Source: Paracoccaceae bacterium (GTDB taxonomy: Bacteria > Pseudomonadota > Alphaproteobacteria > Rhodobacterales > Rhodobacteraceae). From it: DNA of 8,844 nt. The translations under genes were made by a program, and so were the position numbers. The notes beneath the pieces were generated by a model. It had not been told where the DNA came from, made no database searches, and saw only the letters and a list, made by a program, of their open reading frames with translations. Below, in pieces: positions 1-5,822 of this stretch (the stretch's first letter is position 1; every line of letters starts with the position of its first letter). The stretch spans positions 10,937-19,780 of the forward strand of contig JAHELH010000014.1 in the NCBI GenBank assembly GCA_024644285.1, read 5' to 3'.

Positions 1-1158
1 TTCTCGACGCAGGATCACGCCGCCGCCGCGATCGCCAAGGCCGGCGTGCCGGTCTTCGCCATCAAGGGCGAGACGCTGCCGGAATACTGGGACTACGCCG
101 ACAAGATCTTCGATTTCGCCGATGGCCCGGCCAACATGATCCTCGACGATGGCGGCGACGCGACGCTTTACATCCTGATGGGCGCAAGGGTCGAAGAGGG
201 CGAGCAAGACCTGGTCGCGGTGCCGACGTCGGAAGAGGAAGAGGCGCTGTTCGCGCAGATCCGCAAGCGGATGAAGCAAAGCCCCGGCTGGTTCGTCAAG
301 CAGCGTGCGGCGATCAAGGGGGTCACCGAAGAGACCACCACCGGCGTGCATCGGCTTTACCAGATGATGGACAAGGGCCACCTGCCCTTCCCGGCGATCA
401 ACGTCAACGACTCGGTCACGAAATCGAAATTCGACAACAAGTACGGCTGCAAGGAATCGCTGGTCGACGGTATTCGCCGCGCCACCGACACGATGATGGC
501 CGGCAAGGTCGCGGTGGTCTGCGGATACGGCGACGTGGGCAAGGGATCGGCGGCGTCGCTGCGCGGCGCAGGCGCGCGGGTGAAGGTCACCGAGGTCGAC
601 CCGATCTGCGCGTTGCAGGCGGCGATGGACGGCTACGAGGTCACGCTGCTGGAAGACGAGGTGAAGAGCGCCGACATCTTCATCACCACCACCGGCAACA
701 AGGACGTCATCCGCATCGAGCACATGCGTGCGATGAAGGACATGGCCATCGTCGGCAACATTGGCCATTTCGACAACGAGATTCAGGTGGCCGGCCTGAA
801 GAACCACAAATGGACCAACATCAAGGAACAGGTGGACATGATCGAGATGCCGGGCGGCAACCGGATCATCCTGTTGTCAGAAGGCCGGCTTCTGAACCTT
901 GGCAACGCCACCGGCCACCCGTCCTTCGTGATGTCGGCCTCGTTCACCAACCAGGTGCTGGCGCAGATCGAGTTGTGGACCAAGGGCGATCAGTACGACA
1001 ACAAGGTCTACGTGCTGCCCAAGGCATTGGACGAAAAGGTCGCGCGGCTGCATCTGGGCAAGATCGGCGCCAAGCTGACCGAGCTTGACCCGGAACAGGC
1101 AGCCTATATCGGGGTCAAGCCCGAGGGACCGTTCAAGCCGGAACATTACCGGTACTGA
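1..1158 (+). CDS. ahcY: Adenosylhomocysteinase (S-adenosyl-L-homocysteine hydrolase), 5' truncated by window edge
   Basis: This cytosolic NAD+-dependent enzyme reversibly splits S-adenosylhomocysteine into adenosine and homocysteine, removing the product inhibitor of methyltransferases. The reading frame is open from base 1 and begins inside the conserved FSTQDHAAAAIA segment. The GTG at 46 is therefore an internal valine, not the start. About 385 residues are visible, and from the usual alphaproteobacterial length of roughly 460-470 I infer about 75-85 are missing. Visible motifs are the catalytic Lys and Asp in SVTKSKFDN (K at 421-423, D at 433-435), the NAD-binding GYGDVGKG (523-546), GNIGHFDNEI, and the C-terminal KPEHYRY that reaches into the neighbouring subunit's cofactor site. 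The segment around 184-340, rich in Glu and Lys, corresponds to the insertion found in alphaproteobacterial, plant and mycobacterial enzymes. An intrinsic terminator follows 22 bases after the stop. The assignment is firm; the promoter and any upstream SAH riboswitch lie outside the window. Confidence 0.97.
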   Translation, partial: FSTQDHAAAAIAKAGVPVFAIKGETLPEYWDYADKIFDFADGPANMILDDGGDATLYILMGARVEEGEQDLVAVPTSEEEEALFAQIRKRMKQSPGWFVKQRAAIKGVTEETTTGVHRLYQMMDKGHLPFPAINVNDSVTKSKFDNKYGCKESLVDGIRRATDTMMAGKVAVVCGYGDVGKGSAASLRGAGARVKVTEVDPICALQAAMDGYEVTLLEDEVKSADIFITTTGNKDVIRIEHMRAMKDMAIVGNIGHFDNEIQVAGLKNHKWTNIKEQVDMIEMPGGNRIILLSEGRLLNLGNATGHPSFVMSASFTNQVLAQIELWTKGDQYDNKVYVLPKALDEKVARLHLGKIGAKLTELDPEQAAYIGVKPEGPFKPEHYRY

Positions 1159-1180
1159 CACCTGCATGTCGCGATGGAAT

Positions 1181-1212
1181 GGACCGGCCGCCGCGCCGGT
1201 CCTTTTCGTTTT
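1181..1212 (+). terminator. Intrinsic terminator of ahcY
   Basis: A perfect 8-bp stem (GGACCGGC at 1181-1188 with GCCGGTCC at 1195-1202) closes a 6-base loop and is followed directly by TTTTCGTTTT. This is a textbook rho-independent terminator, 22 bases after the ahcY stop, and it separates ahcY from the DUF2853 gene. Confidence 0.88.
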
Positions 1213-1342
1213 GACCGGGAAATATCTCGGAAAATGACACGGAACGCTGCAATTTCCCCCTTTGTGCATCCGGCAATCACCGTTAACGTCGCGGCGTGAA
1301 TTTGGGACAGGCAGCGGTGCGCTGCGCGAAGGGAGCTTAGGA

Positions 1343-1684
1343 ATGGGACGGAGAGACGAACTTATCGCGAAATACGCGGAGGATTTGAGGACCAAGTGCG
1401 GCATGACGCCGGACATGGACCTGCTGACAAAGGTGACCATCGGCTGCGGACCGTCGATCTACGACGCCGACGCCTCGACGGTTGCCGCCGGTCAGGCGGG
1501 CGAGCTTGAAACGGTCAAGAACAACTTTCTGATCAAGAAGCTCGCCTTGAGCGACGGGCCCGAACTGATGGCGGCGATCAACAAGGCGATCGACACCTAC
1601 GGCCGGTCCGAGCGCAACAAGTACCGCGCGGTGCTGTACTACATGCTGGTCAAGCATTTCGGAAAAGAGGCGATCTACCGGTAA
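1343..1684 (+). CDS. DUF2853 family small cytosolic protein
   Basis: This 113-residue protein has no signal peptide or membrane segment. I recognise it as DUF2853 from its N-terminal core (RDELIAKYAEDL, then CGMTPDMDLLTKVTIGCGPS) and its C-terminal basic helix ending NKYRAVLYYMLVKHFGKE. The family is common in marine Proteobacteria and Bacteroidetes and has no established function. The start is the ATG at 1343, preceded by GGGAG at 1331-1335 with 7-bp spacing. An upstream in-frame extension to 1262 reads through non-conserved sequence and lacks a good ribosome site. The gene has a terminator on each side (1181-1212 and 1707-1736), so it is probably a single-gene transcript. A weak promoter-like pair, TTGTGC at 1262 and TAACGT at 1284 with a 16-base spacer, could drive it, but I would not rely on that. 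Two cysteines, in KCGM and GCGPS, look conserved from memory; a metal or redox role is speculation. Confidence 0.9.
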   Translation: MGRRDELIAKYAEDLRTKCGMTPDMDLLTKVTIGCGPSIYDADASTVAAGQAGELETVKNNFLIKKLALSDGPELMAAINKAIDTYGRSERNKYRAVLYYMLVKHFGKEAIYR

Positions 1685-1706
1685 CGGAGACAGCCTGAAG
1701 ACACCG

Positions 1707-1736
1707 CGCCCGTCCGGTCGACCGGGCGGGCGTTTT
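1707..1736 (+). terminator. Intrinsic terminator of the DUF2853 gene
   Basis: An 11-bp GC-rich stem (1707-1717 with 1722-1732, one G-T wobble at 1713/1726) closes a 4-base TCGA loop and is followed by TTTT at 1733-1736. It sits 22 bases after the DUF2853 stop. The helix is strong and the U tract short. No minus-strand gene ends here, so it most likely serves DUF2853 alone. Confidence 0.85.
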
Positions 1737-1825
1737 GCTGCTTGGTAAACAGGCTCTTTCGCTTATGTGCATGGATTGAAATGCTTTTTAGGCACAACTC
1801 GTTTGCATTGACCGCCGCAAGGGGC

Positions 1826-1936
1826 TAGGAAGTTCCCAACGACCAGCAAGGTCGGGACCTGAAAAACATAACACGTGTGGTGCTGAGGGAGCACGTGGGG
1901 TGATGGAGGGTCTCGAAGCGGTCGGGGCCCTCCATT
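1826..1936. other. Hairpin-rich intergenic segment: candidate small RNA or end of the minus-strand operon
   Basis: The 218-base gap between the DUF2853 terminator and the stop of the minus-strand DUF1761 gene holds three hairpins in a row. They are CGACC/GGTCG at 1840-1854 with a 5-base loop, GTGCT/AGCAC at 1880-1894 with a 5-base loop, and ATGGAGGG/CCCTCCAT at 1903-1935 with a 17-base loop. The middle one lies within two copies of CACGTG (1872-1877 and 1892-1897). On the plus strand a weak promoter-like pair precedes them: TTGCAT at 1803, a 17-base spacer, then TAGGAA at 1826. Read on the minus strand, the CACGTG pair is followed by a T-rich stretch (complement of 1862-1873), so it could instead end the tsaD-gpsA-EVE-DUF1761 transcript. 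I see no convincing protein-coding frame and do not recognise a known RNA family. The hairpins are visible in the sequence; either role is inference. Confidence 0.3.
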
Positions 1937-1954
1937 CCGTTCGGCAATGCCTGC

Positions 1955-2350
1955 TCAGAACAATCCCAGGATCAGTCCGACCACGCCGGGGCCCAGGACG
2001 GCGTAGCCGCCGTCGATCATGGTGAGCCGCGGCGGACGGCTCGCATAGGCGTAGTTCATCGCGATCCAGGGCGCGATCATGAACAGGCCGATGCCCAGGC
2101 CCGAGACGAGCCCCTTGCCGGCTCCGTCGATACCAGCCATGGCGAAGATGTGCCGCATCATTCCCGCCAGTGCCAGCGCGGCGATTGCGCTGATCACGAA
2201 CGGCATCGGCGACATCTCTCCGGTGGGCTTGCCGTCGGGGCCAGTCTCTATCCCGACATCCTCCATCCAGGGTTTGCCCAGCGTCATGTACCAGGCCGCC
2301 CCCGTGGCGAAGCACCCGAGCGCGGCGATCAGAACGGCGAGTACTCCCAT
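1955..2350 (-). CDS. DUF1761 family four-helix membrane protein
   Basis: This 131-residue protein resembles the DUF1761 family, whose function is not established. Four hydrophobic segments are visible at about residues 2-22, 50-72, 80-103 and 113-131, so it should be an inner-membrane protein. The family-typical WYMTLGKPWM lies at the end of helix 1, and a conserved-looking PWIAMNYAY at the end of helix 3. The loop at 26-49 is hydrophilic and rich in Gly, Pro and acidic residues. The start codon at 2350 is well supported by GGAGAAGG just upstream (minus strand, complement of about 2355-2362). It lies 54 bases downstream of the EVE-domain gene on the same strand, so it is probably the last gene of the tsaD operon, although its strong ribosome site means it could also be expressed separately. 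The family call is fairly sure; no substrate or partner can be read from the sequence. Confidence 0.85.
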   Translation of the reverse strand: MGVLAVLIAALGCFATGAAWYMTLGKPWMEDVGIETGPDGKPTGEMSPMPFVISAIAALALAGMMRHIFAMAGIDGAGKGLVSGLGIGLFMIAPWIAMNYAYASRPPRLTMIDGGYAVLGPGVVGLILGLF

Positions 2351-2404
2351 GATACCTTCTCCTTTAACTTCAAGACCAGTCTGCCACAGCCACGGCGGGC
2401 CCGT

Positions 2405-2824
2405 CTAAGCCTTTGTCCCGCCAAGGTCGCAGATCGTGCGCCATTCCTCAGGTCTGACCGGCTGCACCGATAGTCGCGTGTTGTTGACGAGGACCATTTC
2501 CGACAGCCGCGGATCCGCCTTGCACATCTCGAGCGTCACCGGCGTCTTCATCGGCTTGACGGCCTTGATGTCGACGCAGTCCCAACGGTCGTCATCGGTC
2601 GTGCTGTCGGGATGGCTTTCGGCGATGACCTCGACGATTCCGACAATCGCCTTCTCGCTTTGCGAGTGGTAAAAGAAGCCGCGGTCGCCGATTTTCATCA
2701 ACCGCATGTTGTTGCGCGCCTGATAGTTGCGGACGCCGTCCCATTCCTCGCCGGCCTCGCCTTTCGCCGTCTGATCATCCCAAGACCAGGTCGACGGTTC
2801 CGATTTGAAAAGCCAGTATTGCAT
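2405..2824 (-). CDS. EVE domain-containing protein (PUA/YTH-like fold)
   Basis: This 139-residue soluble protein consists almost entirely of one EVE domain, the length expected for the stand-alone bacterial form related to eukaryotic thymocyte nuclear protein 1. Visible family features are the N-terminal YWLFKSEP, the EEWDGVRNYQARN segment (W28, N33, Y34, R37 and N38, likely part of the ligand pocket), GDRGFFYHS at 46-54 and IVGIVEV at 60-66. EVE domains share a fold with PUA and YTH domains and are thought to recognise modified bases in DNA or RNA. The target of this stand-alone form is unknown. The start is the ATG at 2824. The frame stays open far upstream on the minus strand, but that stretch is Arg/Pro-rich shadow of gpsA. 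The ribosome site before 2824 is weak (GGGAC). It follows gpsA by 65 bases and may be co-transcribed with it and tsaD; a link to TsaD's tRNA modification is only suggestive. Confidence 0.92.
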   Translation of the reverse strand: MQYWLFKSEPSTWSWDDQTAKGEAGEEWDGVRNYQARNNMRLMKIGDRGFFYHSQSEKAIVGIVEVIAESHPDSTTDDDRWDCVDIKAVKPMKTPVTLEMCKADPRLSEMVLVNNTRLSVQPVRPEEWRTICDLGGTKA

Positions 2825-2889
2825 TGCCGGTCCCGGTGCGTTGCGCGCGTTTGCCCTTGTTAAGTCAATTCCGGGTCCAGGGCCATGGG

Positions 2890-3855
2890 TCACTCGGCCT
2901 TCAGCGGCCGGGCGAGCAGGTCGCGAGTGGCCTGCGCGACGGTCTTGTCTCCGCCCAGGACGGCGGCGATGGTTTCGGCGACCGGCATGTCGATGCCCTT
3001 TGCCCGCGCAATCCGCGCAACGGCCTGCGCCGTCGCGATGCCCTCGGTGGTTGCCGTCGGCGTGGTTCCGCCCTCGGCGCCCAGCCGCAGGCCGTGGGCG
3101 AAATTGCGGGATTTCTCGGAATGACAGGTCAGGGACAGATCGCCCAGGCCAGAAAGCCCTGCGAGCGTTTCCGGCCGGGCGCCATGCGCGGCGGCAAAGC
3201 GCAGCATTTCGGCATAGCCGCGCGTCATCAGGGCGGCGCGGGCACTTTCGCCGAGGCCCGCGCCGATGGTAATGCCGCAAGCGATGGCGATGACGTTCTT
3301 CAGCGCGCCGCCCATCGCGACCCCGGTGAGGTCGGTGCTGGCATAGAGCCGCAGCGTCTCGGTGGACAGCTGCGCCTGGACCCGGCGCGCGTCGTCCATG
3401 GACCCTGCGGCAAGGGTCAGGGCGGTCGGCAGCCCCGCGGCGATATCGACGGCGAAACTCGGGCCCGACAGGATCATCGCCGTGGCGCGGGGAGCCGCGT
3501 CGGCGATCACGTCGGCGGCGTGCCGCCCCGAAGCGAGGTCGATGCCCTTGCAGCACGCAACGAGAGATTGCCGGCCGAGGGACGCGCCGTGATGCGAAAG
3601 AAACCCGGCCAGGGCCTGCATCGGAATGGCGAGAAGGACGGTTTCGGCGTCCAGAGCATCGGCGGCATCTTCGGTGACGGCAATGCTGGGCGGAAGGGCC
3701 GCGCCGGGAAGGCGCTTGCGGTTCTCGCGGTGCCGGGAAAGATCCGCGACGGCATCGGCATCGCGGGCCCAAAGCTTCACAGGAGCCCCGTCCTGCGCCA
3801 GCGCAATGGCCAGAGCCGTGCCGAATGCCCCCGCGCCGACGACCGCCACGCTCAT
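2890..3855 (-). CDS. gpsA: Glycerol-3-phosphate dehydrogenase [NAD(P)+]
   Basis: This cytosolic enzyme reduces dihydroxyacetone phosphate to sn-glycerol 3-phosphate, the backbone for phospholipid synthesis. The 321-residue product has the family's usual length. An N-terminal Rossmann domain carries GAGAFG at 7-12 and CKGI at 102-105, followed by GPSFA at 131-135. The C-terminal helical domain holds the catalytic Lys in GALKNV (K186) and GLGDL at 236-240 with the downstream TCHSEKSRN (243-251) that binds substrate and cofactor. Everything expected is present. The start at 3855 is fixed by homology, since the Rossmann strand MSVAVVGAGAFG begins there. The ATG overlaps the tsaD stop in the sequence ATGA (3852-3855), so translation is probably coupled to tsaD. 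The extension to 3981 reads through the tsaD 3' end and is not real. Pairing of tsaD and gpsA is common in alphaproteobacteria. Confidence 0.97.
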   Translation of the reverse strand: MSVAVVGAGAFGTALAIALAQDGAPVKLWARDADAVADLSRHRENRKRLPGAALPPSIAVTEDAADALDAETVLLAIPMQALAGFLSHHGASLGRQSLVACCKGIDLASGRHAADVIADAAPRATAMILSGPSFAVDIAAGLPTALTLAAGSMDDARRVQAQLSTETLRLYASTDLTGVAMGGALKNVIAIACGITIGAGLGESARAALMTRGYAEMLRFAAAHGARPETLAGLSGLGDLSLTCHSEKSRNFAHGLRLGAEGGTTPTATTEGIATAQAVARIARAKGIDMPVAETIAAVLGGDKTVAQATRDLLARPLKAE

Positions 3856-4949
3856 GCCTTGGCTCCGCGCTTGCCGCCGCCGAGCATTGCCGGCTGCGTG
3901 TCGTCGAGTGGCCAGCGGGGCCGGGCCGATAGGGTGAAGTCGTCGCGATGGCCGGCGCGGAACAGCTCGATCCCCGCCCAAGCGATCATCGCCGCATTGT
4001 CGGTGCAGAGCGGCAACGGCGGCGCCACGAACGCGGCGCCACCCTCATCCGCGACTTCCTGGAGCATCGCGCGGATCTGCGCGTTGGCCGCAACACCGCC
4101 CGCAACCGCGAATGCAGGGGTCGAAGGGCGCTCGTCGAGATATCGGGCGAGCGCACGGCGGGATTTCTCGGCCAGAACGTCGGCCACCGCGGCCTGGAAT
4201 CCCGCGCAAAGGTCCGCGCGGTCCTGGTGCGACAGACCGCCGTTGCGGGCAACGATGTCGTCGCGGGCGCGCAGCATCGCAGTTTTCAGGCCGGAGAAGG
4301 ACAGGTCGCACCCCTCACGATCCAATAGCGGACGCGGGAAGGCAAAGCGGTCGGGGTCGCCACGAAGTGCCTCGGCCTCGACTGCCGGGCCGCCGGGTTG
4401 CGTCAGCCCAAGCAGGCGGGCTGATTTGTCGAAGGCTTCGCCAGGAGCGTCGTCGATGGTGCCGCCGAGGCGGTGGAATTCGTCGGCTGCGCGAACGATC
4501 ACGAATTGGCAATGTCCGCCGGAGACCAGCAGCACCAGGTAAGGAAAGGCAAGGCAATCGGTCAGCCGCGGTGTCAGGGCGTGTCCGACAAGGTGGTTGA
4601 CGCCGATCAGCGGCAGGCCGGTACCGGCGGAAAGGCCCTTGGCACACATCACTCCGGCAAGCACGCCGCCGATCAGGCCGGGGCCGGCGGTCACGGCGAT
4701 GGCGTCCAGATCTGTCAACTCACAGCCCGCGTCGGCCAACGCCGCCTCGACGCAGAGGTCCAGCTTTTCCACGTGCGCGCGTGCCGCGATCTCGGGCACG
4801 ACGCCGCCGAATTCCGCGTGCAGGTCGCCTTGCCCGGCGACGATGGACGACAGTATCTCCGGCGATCCGCCCTCGCCGTGGCGCACCACGGCGGCGGCAG
4901 TGTCATCGCAACTGCTTTCGAGGCCGAGCATTGTCAGTGTGCGCTTCAT
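3852..4949 (-). CDS. tsaD: tRNA N6-adenosine threonylcarbamoyltransferase TsaD
   Basis: TsaD transfers the threonylcarbamoyl group from TC-AMP to A37 of tRNAs reading ANN codons, making t6A together with TsaB and TsaE. The 365-residue product has the full ASKHA-fold length. Visible motifs are GLESSCDDTAAA at 9-20, GGVVPEIAARAH at 48-59, the metal-binding NHLVGH (H119, H123), LVSGGH at 141-146, DDAPGEAFDK at 166-175, FSGLKTAM at 218-225, GGVAAN at 284-289 and CTDNAAMIA at 315-323 (D317 the likely third metal ligand). I chose the ATG at 4949. A later in-frame ATG at 4931 begins just two residues before GLESS and has no ribosome site, and the extension to 4991 looks unlike the family. The ribosome site at 4949 is modest (AAGG, 2 bases away). 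This is the first gene of the minus-strand operon and faces away from hemD. Confidence 0.97.
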   Translation of the reverse strand: MKRTLTMLGLESSCDDTAAAVVRHGEGGSPEILSSIVAGQGDLHAEFGGVVPEIAARAHVEKLDLCVEAALADAGCELTDLDAIAVTAGPGLIGGVLAGVMCAKGLSAGTGLPLIGVNHLVGHALTPRLTDCLAFPYLVLLVSGGHCQFVIVRAADEFHRLGGTIDDAPGEAFDKSARLLGLTQPGGPAVEAEALRGDPDRFAFPRPLLDREGCDLSFSGLKTAMLRARDDIVARNGGLSHQDRADLCAGFQAAVADVLAEKSRRALARYLDERPSTPAFAVAGGVAANAQIRAMLQEVADEGGAAFVAPPLPLCTDNAAMIAWAGIELFRAGHRDDFTLSARPRWPLDDTQPAMLGGGKRGAKA

Positions 4950-4962
4950 TGCCTTGCGCCGG

Positions 4963-5011
4963 TTGCCAGGGGAACGAAGCGCAGGTAACACCGCTGCAAG
5001 TCCCGTGGCAA
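4963..5011. promoter_or_regulatory. Candidate overlapping divergent promoters for tsaD (-) and hemD (+)
   Basis: The gap between the tsaD and hemD start codons is only 75 bases. On the plus strand TTGCCA (4963-4968), a 17-base spacer and TAACAC (4986-4991) resemble -35 and -10 boxes and would place the hemD transcript start about 27 bases before its TTG. On the minus strand TTGCCA (complement of 5006-5011), also with a 17-base spacer, and TTACCT (complement of 4983-4988) would do the same for tsaD. The two -35 boxes are identical and the -10 boxes overlap, so polymerase could occupy only one direction at a time. The -35 boxes are good (5 of 6) and the -10 boxes weak (2-3 of 6), so this is a reasoned guess. 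Confidence 0.35.
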
Positions 5012-5024
5012 TCCCGGCAGGTCC

Positions 5025-5744
5025 TTGCCCCCTTCGCTCGCACCTCTCCTGCTGACCCGTCCGCGCGCGCAGGCCGAGCGGTTCAAGAAGTTGTGCCGGG
5101 AGCGTCTGGGGCGGGACGTCCCGATCGTGGTTTCACCTTTGCTGAAGATCCGTTTCAGGCGCCTTGCCGGCGCGCTGTCCGATGAAACCGCTATCGTTGC
5201 AACCTCGGCCAATGGCATCGAAGCATTGGCCCGGCAGATCAACCATAAGGGGAGGACGGCCTATTGCGTGGGGGACGCCACCGCGGGTGCGGCCCGGGCC
5301 GCCGGAATGCAGGCCATCTCTGCCGGGGGCGACGGCGCGGATCTGGTCGCGCTGATCCAAGGCACTGCGCCGTCGGTGCCGCTGTTCTATCCAAGGGGCG
5401 CCGAGGTGCGCGGCGACGTCGAGGCCGCACTAAGGGAAGCGGGGTTTCGGATCACCTCGGAAGTTCTTTACGATCAGGTGCCTGCCGGCCTGTCGCCCGA
5501 GGCACGCGATCTGGTACAAGAGCCTCATGATGTCGTTCTGCCGCTCTTTTCGCCGCGAAGCGCCGCGCTGGCCAGCGTGGCTTTGACAGGAGCCGCAGCG
5601 CGCCTGCACATCGTTTCGATTAGCCCGGCAACCACGGCAGCCTGGGAAGGGCCTGAACCGGCATCGATGACGACCTTGGCGCGTCCCGATGGTAACGCCA
5701 TCCTCGACGCAATCGCCAGGCACTACGATGGCGCTTCTCCTTGA
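5025..5744 (+). CDS. hemD: Uroporphyrinogen-III synthase, TTG start
   Basis: This cytosolic enzyme closes hydroxymethylbilane into uroporphyrinogen III with inversion of ring D, the branch point to heme, siroheme, cobalamin and bacteriochlorophyll. The product is 239 residues, normal for the family, whose sequences are poorly conserved. Recognisable features are the N-terminal LLLTRPRAQAERF, ATSANGIEAL, CVGDATAGAARAAG, FYPRGAEVRGDVEAAL followed by the VLYDQVPAG strand, and PLFSPRSAALA with the later ISPATTAAW. The only plausible start is the TTG at 5025: a TAA in frame at 4986 blocks extension, and no ATG or GTG comes before the LLLTRP strand. CAGG lies 3 bases upstream as a poor ribosome site, so translation may be inefficient. 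The first gene of the plus-strand cluster, it lies 78 bases before the Mic60-like gene. The usual alphaproteobacterial partner hemC is not in front of it. Confidence 0.9.
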   Translation: MPPSLAPLLLTRPRAQAERFKKLCRERLGRDVPIVVSPLLKIRFRRLAGALSDETAIVATSANGIEALARQINHKGRTAYCVGDATAGAARAAGMQAISAGGDGADLVALIQGTAPSVPLFYPRGAEVRGDVEAALREAGFRITSEVLYDQVPAGLSPEARDLVQEPHDVVLPLFSPRSAALASVALTGAAARLHIVSISPATTAAWEGPEPASMTTLARPDGNAILDAIARHYDGASP

Positions 5745-5822
5745 GACCGGCCCATTGCCGGGCTAGGTTGCAATGTGGGCGGGCAGGATTGCCGGCGATA
5801 GAGATTCGAAAGGGTTGATGAG

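Noticed and set aside
46..48. GTG at 46 as the start of ahcY
   Set aside because: The frame is open from base 1 and the residues before it (FSTQDH and onward) are conserved in the enzyme, so this is an internal Val codon.
877..1440. A 187-codon minus-strand frame crossing the ahcY 3' end and the DUF2853 start
   Set aside because: It spans the ahcY terminator and two genes on the other strand, and its translation resembles no protein family.
1769..1789. GCAT/ATGC hairpin followed by TTTTT, as a second terminator after DUF2853
   Set aside because: The stem is only 4 bp with an 8-base loop, too weak to call beside the strong terminator at 1707-1736.
2405..3772. A 455-codon minus-strand frame that would fuse a long N-terminal part to the EVE protein
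   Set aside because: The upstream 315 codons are Arg/Pro-rich out-of-frame gpsA sequence. Only the last 139 residues match the EVE family, starting at 2824.
2824..4542. A 572-codon open frame on the plus strand opposite gpsA and tsaD
   Set aside because: It is a GC-rich antisense shadow: the translation is Arg/Gly/Ala-rich with no family resemblance, and the minus strand carries two complete, motif-bearing genes.
5747..5761. CCGGC/GCCGG hairpin after hemD as a terminator separating it from the Mic60-like gene
   Set aside because: The stem is only 5 bp and no T run follows, so it is not supported as a terminator.
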